From Sedimentitalea sp041224545 (lineage in GTDB: Bacteria; Pseudomonadota; Alphaproteobacteria; Rhodobacterales; Rhodobacteraceae), in the NCBI RefSeq assembly GCF_041224545.1, contig NZ_JBGFGP010000104.1, positions 1 through 64,000 on the forward strand: DNA of 64,000 nt, given 5' to 3'. A model generated the notes under the pieces. It was not told where the DNA came from, ran no database searches, and saw only the letters and a program-made list of their open reading frames with translations. Position 1 is the stretch's first letter; every line of letters starts with the position of its first letter. The translations under genes were made by a program, and so were the position numbers. Positions 1 to 7,609 of this stretch are shown piece after piece.

Positions 1-606
1 GTCCACCACCTCGTCCACCAGACCGGCGGCCTTGGCTTTTGTCGGTTCGACCATCTTGCCTTCGAGCAGGAAGGGCGACGCGCCCATCGCACCCAGCTTG
101 CGCACCAGCCGCGTGGTGCCGCCCGCGCCGGGAAAGATACCGACCATGATCTCGGGCAGTCCGATCCGCGCCTTGGGATTGTCGGCGACAAAGATGCGAT
201 GGGTCGCCAGCGGCAATTCCAGACCGATCCCGGCGGCGGTGCCGGGCAGGGCGGCGGCAATCGGCTTGCCGCCCTTGTTGGTTTTCGGATCCATGCCGGC
301 GCGCTCGATCTTGCGCAGCAGGGCATGCATCTGCATCGTCCCCTCGAACAATCCGCGCGCCGGATCGTCGCCCGCATCGTCCTTCATCTTGGCCAGCAGA
401 TTCAAATCCATGCCCCCGGCAAAGGATCCCTCCTTGCCGCTGGTGATCACGATGCCCTTGACGGCATCGTCCGCCAGCGCATCGTCGATGCAATCGCTCA
501 GGTCCTGAAGCCCGTTCAGGGACATGACGTTCATGGATTTACAGGGCACATCCCAGGTGATGGTCGCGACGCCCTCGGCGTCCTTTGTCATTGTGAAATC
601 GGTCAT
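1..606 (-). CDS. fadJ: Fatty-acid oxidation multifunctional protein FadJ-type, partial
   Basis: This is the N-terminal 202 residues of a 2-enoyl-CoA hydratase / 3-hydroxyacyl-CoA dehydrogenase; the 3' part lies beyond the left edge. Only the crotonase (hydratase) domain is visible. The two expected catalytic glutamates are E130 (in AAGIGLELPL) and E152 (in GLPEIMVGIFPGAGG), and the oxyanion-hole stretch GSFAGGMDL is at residues 60-68. The start ATG at 606 overlaps the stop of the upstream cupin gene (ATGA), so translation is probably coupled. With the thiolase and acyl-CoA dehydrogenases on the same strand it forms a beta-oxidation operon. The NAD-binding dehydrogenase half is inferred from the family, since a stand-alone hydratase of this subtype is less likely. 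Confidence 0.9.
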   Translation of the reverse strand, partial: MTDFTMTKDAEGVATITWDVPCKSMNVMSLNGLQDLSDCIDDALADDAVKGIVITSGKEGSFAGGMDLNLLAKMKDDAGDDPARGLFEGTMQMHALLRKIERAGMDPKTNKGGKPIAAALPGTAAGIGLELPLATHRIFVADNPKARIGLPEIMVGIFPGAGGTTRLVRKLGAMGASPFLLEGKMVEPTKAKAAGLVDEVVD

Positions 607-1091
607 TTGGTGTCTCCGATCTGGTCAGCCGTCAGCGGGCTGCCATCTTTGCGGGTGAACTTCGAGTCGGTCTCGTTGACCGACGTCACCTTCATGTCGA
701 TATCGCTGTAAACAGCGGTTTCAGTCGGGGTGCGCGTGCCCACCACCAGAAAGGCGGCGGGCGCGTCGGTGTTGTTGACAAGATGATGGCCATTGGCTTC
801 GCCTGCCGGGAAGGCGGCACAATCGCCGGGCAGCATCTCATGCGATCCATGGTCGTCGATCAGGGTACAAACCCCCTGCGTGACCATGACAAACTCGTCC
901 TGCTCCATGTGATAGTGACGCAGGGACGAACGCGCGCCCGCCTTAAGCATCACCATGTTGACGCCGAACTGGGTCAGCCCGCCGGCATCGCCCAATCTCT
1001 GGAGCGAGCGGCCATCGACCGCGCGCGCCAGCTTGCCCGGGTAGCTTGTGAATGCCGCGAACGGGATGGAGGCAAGATCGAGTTTTGGCAT
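603..1091 (-). CDS. Cupin-domain protein inside the beta-oxidation operon
   Basis: A 162-residue single-domain cupin. The first cupin motif is visible as SLRHYHMEQDEFVMVTQG (about residues 56-73), with H and E metal-ligand candidates, followed by a second motif LPGDCAAFPAGEANGHHLVN (about 87-106). Cupins of this type bind a metal or a small molecule; the substrate cannot be read from sequence. The gene is tightly packed: its start overlaps the thiolase stop by one base (TGATG on the minus strand) and its stop overlaps the fadJ start (ATGA). It is therefore co-translated with beta-oxidation enzymes, although no cupin step is known in that pathway. It could be an auxiliary isomerase, a sensor, or a passenger gene. 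Confidence 0.85.
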   Translation of the reverse strand: MPKLDLASIPFAAFTSYPGKLARAVDGRSLQRLGDAGGLTQFGVNMVMLKAGARSSLRHYHMEQDEFVMVTQGVCTLIDDHGSHEMLPGDCAAFPAGEANGHHLVNNTDAPAAFLVVGTRTPTETAVYSDIDMKVTSVNETDSKFTRKDGSPLTADQIGDTK

Positions 1092-2302
1092 CAGACGCGC
1101 TCGATGATGGTCGCGGCGCCCATGCCCGACGCGATGCAGAGCGTGGCGAGGCCGGTTTCCTTGTCGGACCGTTCAAGCTCATCCAGCAACGTGCCGATGA
1201 TGATCGCGCCGGTCGCGCCCAGCGGGTGCCCCATCGCGATGGAGCCGCCGTTGACGTTGACCCGATCGGGATCGACATCGAACGCCTGCTGAAAGCGCAG
1301 AACCACGGATGCAAAGGCTTCGTTGACCTCGAACAGATCGATATCGCCGATCTCCATGCCGTTATCCGCGAGGATCTTCTGGGTCACCGGCACCGGACCG
1401 GTCAGCATGATCGTCGGATCGGTGCCGATCTTGGCGGTGGCCCTGATCCGGGCGCGGGGTTTTAGCCCGTATTTCTCACCGAACGCCTTGTTGCCGACCA
1501 GAACGGCCGCCGCCCCGTCGACGATGCCCGAACTGTTGCCCGCATGGTGGATGTGATTGATTTTTTCGAGATGCGGGTATTTGAGCAGCGCGATCTTGTC
1601 GAAACCGGGCATCTGTTCGCCCATCATCTGGAATGACGGGTTCAGCGCGCCAAGCGATTGCATGTCGGTCTGCGGGCGCATGTATTCGTCGTGATCCAGG
1701 ATCGGCAGCCCGTTCTGATCGCGCACTGTGATGACCGATTTCTCGAACCGGTTGTCATCCCACGCCGCCTTGGCGCGACGCTGGGATTCGACCGCCAGCG
1801 CATCGGCCTGATCACGGGTGAACCCGTATTCGGTGGCGATGATATCGGCGGAAATGCCCTGCGGCACGAAATAGCTGTCCATCGCCAGCGATGGGTCGAC
1901 GGCAATCGCCGCGCCGTCGCTGCCCATCGCGACGCGGCCCATCATCTCGACGCCGCCAGCGATATAGGCCTCGCCCGCACCGCCCCTGACCTGGTTGGCG
2001 GCAAGGTTGACCGCCTCCATGCCGGAGGCACAGAAGCGGTTGATCGCAAGGCCGGGAATGGACTGGTCGAGATCGGATGCCAGTACCGCCGACCGTGCGA
2101 GGCAACCGCCCTGTTCCATCACCTGGGTCACGTTGCCCCAGATCACGTCCTCAACGGCGTGGCCGTCCAGATTGTTGCGCTCCTTGACCGCGTTCAGCGT
2201 TAGCGCCGAGAGCCGCAGGCTGGTCACTTCGTGCAGGGCGCCGTCCTTGCGACCCTTGCCGCGCGGGGTGCGCAGCGCGTCATAAATATAGGCTTCTGTC
2301 AT
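1091..2302 (-). CDS. fadA: Acetyl-CoA C-acyltransferase (thiolase)
   Basis: A 403-residue thiolase that cleaves 3-ketoacyl-CoA to acetyl-CoA and a shortened acyl-CoA. All catalytic landmarks are present: nucleophile C91 in NRFCASGMEAVN, H359 in GGSIAMGHPLGATGA and the second cysteine C389 in LCIASGMGAA. Full family length. The ATG at 2302 is preferred over the in-frame ATG at 2320 because GAGGAGATACAC gives a good ribosome-binding site just before it and the longer form would overlap the upstream GST stop region. It sits between a GST gene and the cupin/fadJ pair and is one base overlapped with the cupin gene. FadA-type rather than biosynthetic PhaA is inferred from the fadJ and acyl-CoA dehydrogenase neighbours. 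Confidence 0.92.
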   Translation of the reverse strand: MTEAYIYDALRTPRGKGRKDGALHEVTSLRLSALTLNAVKERNNLDGHAVEDVIWGNVTQVMEQGGCLARSAVLASDLDQSIPGLAINRFCASGMEAVNLAANQVRGGAGEAYIAGGVEMMGRVAMGSDGAAIAVDPSLAMDSYFVPQGISADIIATEYGFTRDQADALAVESQRRAKAAWDDNRFEKSVITVRDQNGLPILDHDEYMRPQTDMQSLGALNPSFQMMGEQMPGFDKIALLKYPHLEKINHIHHAGNSSGIVDGAAAVLVGNKAFGEKYGLKPRARIRATAKIGTDPTIMLTGPVPVTQKILADNGMEIGDIDLFEVNEAFASVVLRFQQAFDVDPDRVNVNGGSIAMGHPLGATGAIIIGTLLDELERSDKETGLATLCIASGMGAATIIERV

Positions 2303-2312
2303 GTGTATCTCC

Positions 2313-2951
2313 TCAGGCACGATCCGACGGGTTGCCGGGCATCAGGTCATAGGGGTGCTTCCACCCCGGGGTTTCGGACAGACGCGTGAGCCACGCGTCG
2401 ATGTTGGGCCAGGCCGTCCGGTCAAATCCGAACGGCTCGGGATAATAAAGATAGCCGCAACAGCTGAGGTCGGCATTGGTGATGTCGTCTCCGACAATCC
2501 ACTCGCGCCCCGCAAGATGCGCATCCAGCACGCCGTAAGCGGTCGTCAGGCGACCCTGGTTGAACGCGATGACCTCATGCGGGCGCTTGTCTTCCGCGAG
2601 GAAATTCATCAGGAACCGCGTCATGCCCGCCATCGAGGACAGCTTGTGATTGTCCCAGAGGACCCAGCGAAGCACCTCGTAGCGCGCCGCTTCGTCTGCG
2701 CCGCCGAACCTGCCGCACCGGTCGGTGATATATTGCTGGATCACGCCCGACTGGCTAAGTCGCATGTCACCGTCTTCGAGCACAGGTGCCTCACCCAGCT
2801 CGTTGATCAACTGACGATACTCCGGCGTTCGCGTGGCGCCTCCGAAGAAATCGACAAAGACCGGTTCCCAGTCGAGCCCGCTCAGTTCAAGCGCTAGCGC
2901 AGCCTTGTAGGAATTCCCGCTTTCACCAAAGCAATGCAGTTTCAGTGTCAT
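2313..2951 (-). CDS. Glutathione S-transferase family protein
   Basis: A 212-residue cytosolic GST. The N-terminal thioredoxin-like domain starts MTLKLHCFGESGNSYK, with the cis-proline region EAPVLEDGDMRLSQSGVI (glutathione-contact S near residue 67), and the alpha-helical C-terminal domain ends in the usual W-L-x-R-L-x-x-x-P-G-W segment. The substrate is unknown. It begins the minus-strand run thiolase-cupin-fadJ, with only 10 bases to the thiolase start, so it is probably co-transcribed. GST genes beside acyl-CoA enzymes are common in this family and may handle reactive enoyl or aldehyde intermediates; that role is inference. Confidence 0.85.
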   Translation of the reverse strand: MTLKLHCFGESGNSYKAALALELSGLDWEPVFVDFFGGATRTPEYRQLINELGEAPVLEDGDMRLSQSGVIQQYITDRCGRFGGADEAARYEVLRWVLWDNHKLSSMAGMTRFLMNFLAEDKRPHEVIAFNQGRLTTAYGVLDAHLAGREWIVGDDITNADLSCCGYLYYPEPFGFDRTAWPNIDAWLTRLSETPGWKHPYDLMPGNPSDRA

Positions 2952-2992
2952 ATGAAAAAAGCCTCCCGGGGTGCCTTTGGTTCATGTCGGAT

Positions 2993-3016
2993 TTGAGTAT
3001 TTGGACAAAGATGAAG
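2993..3016 (+). repeat. Copy 1 of the Rhodobacteraceae GAGTATTT..AAAGATGAAG intergenic motif
   Basis: The stretch TTGAGTATTTGGACAAAGATGAAG matches, apart from a few bases, the inner part of the inverted copy at 3161-3195. I recognise this motif as a frequent intergenic element in Rhodobacteraceae; the recognition is from memory and copy number was not checked. Confidence 0.6.
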
Positions 3017-3160
3017 ATGCGCAGGGACTCGCGTAACCAAGTGTTAAGATCGACGCGCCATGATCGTATCCACGGTACAGGCTGGAGAGCCGATGACCGT
3101 CAAAGGTGAAGTCGCTCCCGTCCTGATGGCCGTCGCCCCGTGGCGGGAGCGCATCCCCCT

Positions 3161-3195
3161 CTTCATCTTTGTGCAAATACTCCCGCCGGAGGCGG
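3161..3195 (-). repeat. Copy 2 of the GCCTCCGGCGGGAGTATTT..AAAGATGAAG motif, inverted
   Basis: Read on the minus strand this contains GCCTCCGGCGGGAGTATTT followed by GCACAAAGATGAAG. It includes a short GC hairpin (CGCCTCCGGCGG) and lies 35 bases downstream of the acyl-CoA dehydrogenase stop at 3230, so it may act as a transcript end. It is inverted relative to copy 1, with about 145 bases between them. The 278-base gap (2952-3229) holds nothing else I can call a gene. Confidence 0.6.
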
Positions 3196-3229
3196 TGCAA
3201 GGGCGCGGCAAGTGGCATCGGTGCACTCA

Positions 3230-4369
3230 TCAAAACGACCTCGCAATCAGTTCCTTCATGATCTCGTTCGTGCCGCCATATATCCGCTGCACCCGTGCAT
3301 CCGTCCACATTTCGGCGATCGCGTAATCCTGCATATATCCATACCCGCCATGCAATTGCAGGCAGGCATCGAGAACCTGCCCCTGGGTCTCGGTTGCCCA
3401 GTATTTCGCCATTGCCGCCCTTTCCACACTCAGTTCCCCCGCAATCAGCTCTGAGATGCAGTCGTTCAGAAACGCCTCGGTGACCGCGAGCCTGGTCTTG
3501 CACTCGGCGAGTTGGAAGCGCGTGTTCTGAAATTGCAGCAGGTTGCCGCCAAAGGCTTCGCGTTCCTTGCAATAGCCGATGGTGCGCTCGATGGCGCCCT
3601 GCATCGAGCCGACGGATTCCGCCGCGATGATCAACCTTTCGCGCGGCAATTGTTCCATCATCTGATAAAAGCCCCGGCCTTCCTCGCCTCCGAGGACATT
3701 CTCGGGCGGGAGTTCCACGTCATCAAAGAACAGTTCCGAGGTATCGGAGGCGTGTTTCCCGATTTTCTCGAGATTTCGACCGCGGGTAAAGCCGGGGGCG
3801 TTGTCGGTCTCGACCGCGATCAAGGAGATGCCACCGGCGCCCAATGATGGATCGGTCTTGGCAGCCACCAGGATCAGGTCCGCGTGCTGGCCGTTGGTGA
3901 TGAATGTCTTTTGCCCGTTCAACCGATAGGCATTGCCTTCGCGCATGGCCGTGGTCTTGATCGATTGCACGTCTGAACCGGCAGAGGGTTCGGTCATGGC
4001 GAGCGCCCCCACCATCTCGCCGCGCGCCATGGCGGGCAGCCATTTCCTCTTCTGCGCCTCGGAGCCGAACGCCAGGATGTAATGCGCCACGATACCCGAG
4101 TGGATGCCGTTGCCCCAGCTTGCCAGATTGGCACGGGCGGCTTCGATGACAAGCACGGCCTCGTGTCCGAAATCGCCGCCTGCGCCGCCGTATTCTTCGG
4201 GAATGGAGGCGCAGAGCAGGCCGAGCCGTCCTGCCTCGACCCAGGTGCTCTTGTCCATTTCGCCCTGTTTGCGCCAGGTCCCGATCTGAGGCACCCATTT
4301 CTCGGTAAAGAAAGACCGGGCCATGTCGGCGAGCATTTCGTGCTCTCTGGTTTTCCAGCTTCGTGTCAT
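3230..4369 (-). CDS. Acyl-CoA dehydrogenase
   Basis: A 379-residue FAD-dependent acyl-CoA dehydrogenase, the first step of beta-oxidation, passing electrons to ETF. Seen: the N-terminal helical domain, the signature AMTEPSAGSDVQSIKT (about residues 124-139), FITNGQHADLILVA, and the C-terminal GYGYMQDYAIAEMW and RIYGGTNEIM. At the place where MCAD-like enzymes have the catalytic Glu (YEGT) this protein has YGGT. In long-chain and isovaleryl-CoA dehydrogenases with that pattern the base sits on another helix, so the enzyme is probably of that class. It is on the same strand as the thiolase group, behind a 278-base gap. Chain-length preference cannot be stated. Confidence 0.92.
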   Translation of the reverse strand: MTRSWKTREHEMLADMARSFFTEKWVPQIGTWRKQGEMDKSTWVEAGRLGLLCASIPEEYGGAGGDFGHEAVLVIEAARANLASWGNGIHSGIVAHYILAFGSEAQKRKWLPAMARGEMVGALAMTEPSAGSDVQSIKTTAMREGNAYRLNGQKTFITNGQHADLILVAAKTDPSLGAGGISLIAVETDNAPGFTRGRNLEKIGKHASDTSELFFDDVELPPENVLGGEEGRGFYQMMEQLPRERLIIAAESVGSMQGAIERTIGYCKEREAFGGNLLQFQNTRFQLAECKTRLAVTEAFLNDCISELIAGELSVERAAMAKYWATETQGQVLDACLQLHGGYGYMQDYAIAEMWTDARVQRIYGGTNEIMKELIARSF

Positions 4370-4431
4370 GGTGATCCTCGGCGCGGACAGGGGGGGCGCG
4401 CGGCGTGGGAAAACGCCGCACGGTTTCTTGC

Positions 4432-6213
4432 TTAGAAGTTTGCGGCGTCGAGCGCCATCACCGTGGCGGCACCGCTCTGGATGCGGCTCAGGTGCATCGC
4501 GGTGGCCGGCAGGCGGCGTGCCATATAGTAGCGTCCGGTCGCGATCTTGGTTTCGTAGAAAGACGCGTCGGACGCGCCCGCGGCGAGAGCGTCCATCGCC
4601 GCCTTGCCCATTCTAGCCCACATCAGTCCAAGGCAGACATGGCCGAACATGTGCATGAAATCCGTCGATCCGGCCAGTGCGTTGTTCGGGTTCTTCATGC
4701 CGTTCTGCATGAAGTACATGCCGGCCGCCTGCAGGTCCTTGGATGCGGCCTTGAGCGGCTCGAGGAAGTCGCGGTCCAGAGCGTCATTCTGGCCGGAATT
4801 CTCCTTGATGTAGCTTTTGACCATCTCGAAAAAGGCCATCACGTGCTTGCCGCCGTCCTGTGCCAGCTTGCGCCCCACCAGATCCAGCGCCTGAACGCCG
4901 TTGGCGCCTTCGTAGATCATCGCGATCCGGGCATCGCGGGTAAACTGCGACATGCCCCATTCTTCGATATATCCGTGGCCGCCATAGACCTGCTGTGCCT
5001 GAATGGTCATGTCATAGCCTTCGTCGGTCAGGAACCCCTTGATGACCGGCGTGAGCAACGAGATCAGGCCATCCGCATCCTTGTCGCCGGCGCGGTGCGC
5101 GCGGTCGATCATGGTCGCGCCCCACAGGATAAAGGCGCGCGCGCCTTCGGCGAAACTCTTCTGATCCATCAGGTTGCGGCGGATATCCGGGTGGACGATC
5201 AGCGGATCGGCCGGACCGTCCGGGTTCTTGGCGCCGGTCACATCCCGTCCCTGCAGGCGGTCCTTGGCATATTCGACGGCATTCTGATAAGCCGCATCGG
5301 CCTGGGCAAGGCCCTGCATCCCGACGCCGAGCCGGGCTTCGTTCATCATGGTGAACATGGCCCGCATGCCCTTGTGCTCTTCACCCAGAAGATAGCCGGT
5401 CGCACCATCGTAATTCATCACGCAGGTCGAGTTGCCGTGGATGCCCATCTTTTCCTCGATCTTGCCACAGGCCACGCCGTTGCGCGCGCCGAGGCTGCCA
5501 TCTTCGTTGACGAGGAACTTGGGCACGATGAAGAGAGACACGCCCTTGATCCCTTCGGGCCCACCGGTGATCTTGGCGAGAACGAGGTGAATGATGTTGT
5601 CGGCCATGTCATGCTCGCCCGCCGAGATGAAAATCTTCTGGCCGGTGATCTTGTAGCTGCCGTCCTCCTGCGGTTCCGCCTTGGTACGCATCAGGCCGAG
5701 ATCGGTGCCGCAATGCGGTTCGGTCAGGTTCATGGTGCCGGTCCATTCGCAGGCGACCATGTTGGGCAGGTAGGTGTCTTTCTGCGCGTCCGTCCCGTGC
5801 GCCAGGATTGCGCTGGCCGCGCCGTGGGTCAGGCCCTGGTACATGGTAAAGGCCTGATTGGAGGCGGAGAACATTTCACCCACCGCCGTGCCGATGACAT
5901 AGGGCATGTTCTGGCCGCCATAGTTTTCGGGCATGTCGAGCCCCGGCCAGCCCCCTTCCTTCATCTGTTCGAATGCATCCTTGAAGCCTGTAGGGGTGCG
6001 CACGACCCCGTTTTCAAAGGTACAGCCCTCGGTGTCGCCGACCACGTTCAGGGGTTGCAGGACCTCGGAACTGATCTTGCCGGCCTCTTCCAGAATGGCG
6101 CTGGTGAAATCGGGCTCGAGCTCTTCATAGCCGGGAATGCCCGCGTCGGTTATGTTCAGCACGTCATGCAGGATGAACTGCATATCCTTGGTCGGGGCGA
6201 TATAGCTGGGCAT
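4432..6213 (-). CDS. Acyl-CoA dehydrogenase with C-terminal extension (DmdC/FadE-like)
   Basis: A 593-residue acyl-CoA dehydrogenase of the long subtype with an extra C-terminal domain after the catalytic core, as in DmdC (3-methylmercaptopropionyl-CoA dehydrogenase) and related long-chain enzymes. Core motifs: LTEPHCGTDLGLMRT (about 165-179), KIFISAGEHDM, and YGGHGYIEEWGMSQFTRDARI followed by the MCAD-type IYEGANGVQ with the catalytic Glu. The unique tail runs from about residue 460. It is transcribed ahead of the 379-residue dehydrogenase and the thiolase group, and downstream of MerR. DMSP degradation (DmdC) is possible in this family, but no dmdB/dmdD neighbours are visible, so plain fatty-acid oxidation is the safer reading. 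Confidence 0.92.
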   Translation of the reverse strand: MPSYIAPTKDMQFILHDVLNITDAGIPGYEELEPDFTSAILEEAGKISSEVLQPLNVVGDTEGCTFENGVVRTPTGFKDAFEQMKEGGWPGLDMPENYGGQNMPYVIGTAVGEMFSASNQAFTMYQGLTHGAASAILAHGTDAQKDTYLPNMVACEWTGTMNLTEPHCGTDLGLMRTKAEPQEDGSYKITGQKIFISAGEHDMADNIIHLVLAKITGGPEGIKGVSLFIVPKFLVNEDGSLGARNGVACGKIEEKMGIHGNSTCVMNYDGATGYLLGEEHKGMRAMFTMMNEARLGVGMQGLAQADAAYQNAVEYAKDRLQGRDVTGAKNPDGPADPLIVHPDIRRNLMDQKSFAEGARAFILWGATMIDRAHRAGDKDADGLISLLTPVIKGFLTDEGYDMTIQAQQVYGGHGYIEEWGMSQFTRDARIAMIYEGANGVQALDLVGRKLAQDGGKHVMAFFEMVKSYIKENSGQNDALDRDFLEPLKAASKDLQAAGMYFMQNGMKNPNNALAGSTDFMHMFGHVCLGLMWARMGKAAMDALAAGASDASFYETKIATGRYYMARRLPATAMHLSRIQSGAATVMALDAANF

Positions 6214-6260
6214 GTTTGGTCCTCCTGGAGGGAATTTTATCGGGCAGGGGCCGATCGACT

Positions 6261-6662
6261 CTATTCGGCGGCCTTCTGCGTGGTTTCGTTGGATTCGATG
6301 ATCTTGCCGGCCCAGTCGATCTGGGTCTGCAACTCGCTGATCGCCTGGTTCAGTTCATCGCGCCTGGCCTGCATTTCGGCGAGCCGCTCCCTGGCGATCT
6401 CATAGGCCCGCACCAGTTGCGTGTGCTGCTGGTCGCCCAGTTGATAGAGATCGAGAAGCTGGCGGATTTCCTCGAGGCTGAAACCAAAGCGCTTGCCGCG
6501 CAGGATCAGCTTGAGCCGCCCGCGATCGCGGCGGGTAAACAGGCGTTTCTGTCCCACGCGTTCGGGGAACAGCAATTCCTTGGATTCATAGAAGCGCAGG
6601 GTCCGGGGCGTGACGTCGAACGCATCACACATTTCGCGGATTGTCATCAGTTCATCGGTCAT
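6261..6662 (-). CDS. MerR-family transcriptional regulator of the acyl-CoA block
   Basis: A 133-residue MerR-type activator/repressor. The winged-helix DNA-binding part reads MTIREMCDAFDVTPRTLRFYE at the start, with a hydrophilic coiled-coil dimerisation helix at about 75-125. No cysteine cluster of metal-sensing MerR proteins is present, which fits the metabolite-sensing subgroup (LiuR-like). The start ATG at 6662 is chosen because it precedes the HTH by the usual few residues; the in-frame ATG at 6677 is an alternative. It is the first gene of the minus-strand beta-oxidation run, 48 bases before the 593-residue dehydrogenase, so it probably controls that operon and itself. A palindromic ACGT-N2-ACGT site lies upstream. 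Confidence 0.88.
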   Translation of the reverse strand: MTDELMTIREMCDAFDVTPRTLRFYESKELLFPERVGQKRLFTRRDRGRLKLILRGKRFGFSLEEIRQLLDLYQLGDQQHTQLVRAYEIARERLAEMQARRDELNQAISELQTQIDWAGKIIESNETTQKAAE

Positions 6663-6731
6663 GGGTTTAACTCTCATACTTGGCGTGGCGACCATGAGAT
6701 GTGTGCCTCTGGCCGCGGTTACAACATGAGA

Positions 6732-6746
6732 TTGACGTTGACGTAA
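6732..6746. promoter_or_regulatory. Candidate MerR (LiuR-like) operator
   Basis: TTGACGTTGACGTAA contains the palindrome ACGT-TG-ACGT (6735-6744), about 70 bases upstream of the merR start. LiuR-type MerR regulators of acyl-CoA and branched-chain amino-acid catabolism are known to use ACGT-N2-ACGT-type sites. A further TTGACGT is at 6771-6777. Assignment is by position and motif form only. Confidence 0.5.
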
Positions 6747-6781
6747 GCGAAACGCCACGTCACAGGGAATTTGACGTCGGA

Positions 6782-7015
6782 TCACCCAAACCGGAGGTGT
6801 CCGGAGAGGTCAAGGCATCCGTGCCGGTTTGTCCGTTTTTGTGAGTCAGGACTGGTGCCAATTGCAGATAGTTTCGGCTCTGAGCCCATTCTGCATGATG
6901 CTACGCAACGCTCGAACGGCAGCTTTCCCAAGAATACATGTTCATCATGAAGATACCCAGCCAACCGAAAAGAGTGCCGAATACGGTTGATGCTGTCGTC
7001 CAGCTTCATATTCAT
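6782..7015 (-). CDS. Possible small hypothetical protein
   Basis: A 77-residue reading frame with a good ribosome-binding site (AAGGGAGAACGTAGCC before the ATG at 7015) and 33 bases after the marR stop on the same strand. Its base composition is less GC-rich than the fatty-acid genes, like marR. I recognise no domain; the last third is rich in H, R, T and C and looks less protein-like. It could be a short real gene co-transcribed with marR, a gene remnant, or chance. The 6663-7048 interval otherwise holds only the MerR operator and a weak hairpin (CCGGA-GGTG-TCCGG, about 6790-6803). Confidence 0.3.
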   Translation of the reverse strand: MNMKLDDSINRIRHSFRLAGYLHDEHVFLGKLPFERCVASCRMGSEPKLSAIGTSPDSQKRTNRHGCLDLSGHLRFG

Positions 7016-7048
7016 GGCTACGTTCTCCCTTGTAGCATGAACAGGTTT

Positions 7049-7528
7049 TCACTGGGTTGATACAGCATTGCCTTGAGCCGTTGTCGTCTCTTCAAGACGC
7101 GTTTTCAGATGTTCGACAACCTTCTGCGTTGTCTTGATGTCTTGAATGGACAACCCTTCGGAGAGGCCGTTCACCCAGGGAACTTGCAGCGCCATTGCCG
7201 CCTGGAAGAGCTTCTGGCCTTTTGTGCTCAGGACCACAAGATGCGCTCGTTTGTGGTGAGGGTTGGGCTGGAGCGCGACAATTCCGTCCTTCTTCAATTC
7301 GTTGACGATACGCTGCACGCCCTGACGGTGAACACCCATGGTTCTTGCATGCCAAGCCACTGATTCCGGGCGTTCTGCATAAGCGATAGCTCCAAGCACC
7401 TGCCATCGTGCACTGGTTAATCCAAGCTCAGAGACCAGTCGGTCTCCGGCCTGCATAAGCCGCCCGTTCAGTCGAAACACATCCAGAATAAGCGCTGTTA
7501 CAGCCTCCGTCGATTGATTGTCTGACAT
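7049..7528 (-). CDS. MarR-family transcriptional regulator
   Basis: A 159-residue MarR repressor with the winged helix: SARWQVLGAIAYAE, then recognition helix MGVHRQGVQRIVNELKKDG (about 64-82) and wing PNPHHKRAHLVVLSTKG (about 88-104). Helical dimer arms are at both ends. MarR proteins release DNA on binding phenolic or other lipophilic compounds. It diverges from the monooxygenase gene at 7610, with an 81-base intergenic region holding a perfect inverted repeat, so autorepression and control of the divergent pair are likely. The gene is visibly less GC-rich than the flanking fatty-acid genes, suggesting recent acquisition. Confidence 0.9.
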   Translation of the reverse strand: MSDNQSTEAVTALILDVFRLNGRLMQAGDRLVSELGLTSARWQVLGAIAYAERPESVAWHARTMGVHRQGVQRIVNELKKDGIVALQPNPHHKRAHLVVLSTKGQKLFQAAMALQVPWVNGLSEGLSIQDIKTTQKVVEHLKTRLEETTTAQGNAVSTQ

Positions 7529-7544
7529 ATCATCCCCATTAATA

Positions 7545-7570
7545 TTGACAACTTATTGTCATAATGACAA
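7545..7570. promoter_or_regulatory. MarR-type operator between divergent genes
   Basis: TTGTCAT-A-ATGACAA (7556-7570) is a perfect 7-bp inverted repeat. Immediately left, TTGACAA (7545-7551) pairs with the same TTGTCAT (6 of 7), giving overlapping half-sites. TTGACA may also be a -35 element. Position between marR and the monooxygenase supports an operator. Confidence 0.7.
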
Positions 7571-7609
7571 TTTCACACCATATTGAGTCGTCCTTCAAGG
7601 AGCAAATAA

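Noticed and set aside
2982..3572. 196-residue minus-strand frame spanning the gap after the acyl-CoA dehydrogenase
   Set aside because: Overlaps the dehydrogenase C-terminus in another frame and runs through the intergenic motif pair; no protein-like features.
4400..4419. GCGGCGT/ACGCCGC hairpin between the two acyl-CoA dehydrogenase genes
   Set aside because: No T-run follows on the minus strand, and the genes appear to be one operon; could at most attenuate.
4405..6405. 666-residue plus-strand reading frame opposite the 593-residue acyl-CoA dehydrogenase
   Set aside because: Antisense shadow of a clear dehydrogenase gene; the composition (H, R, G rich) is that of a complementary GC-rich frame and no domain is recognisable.
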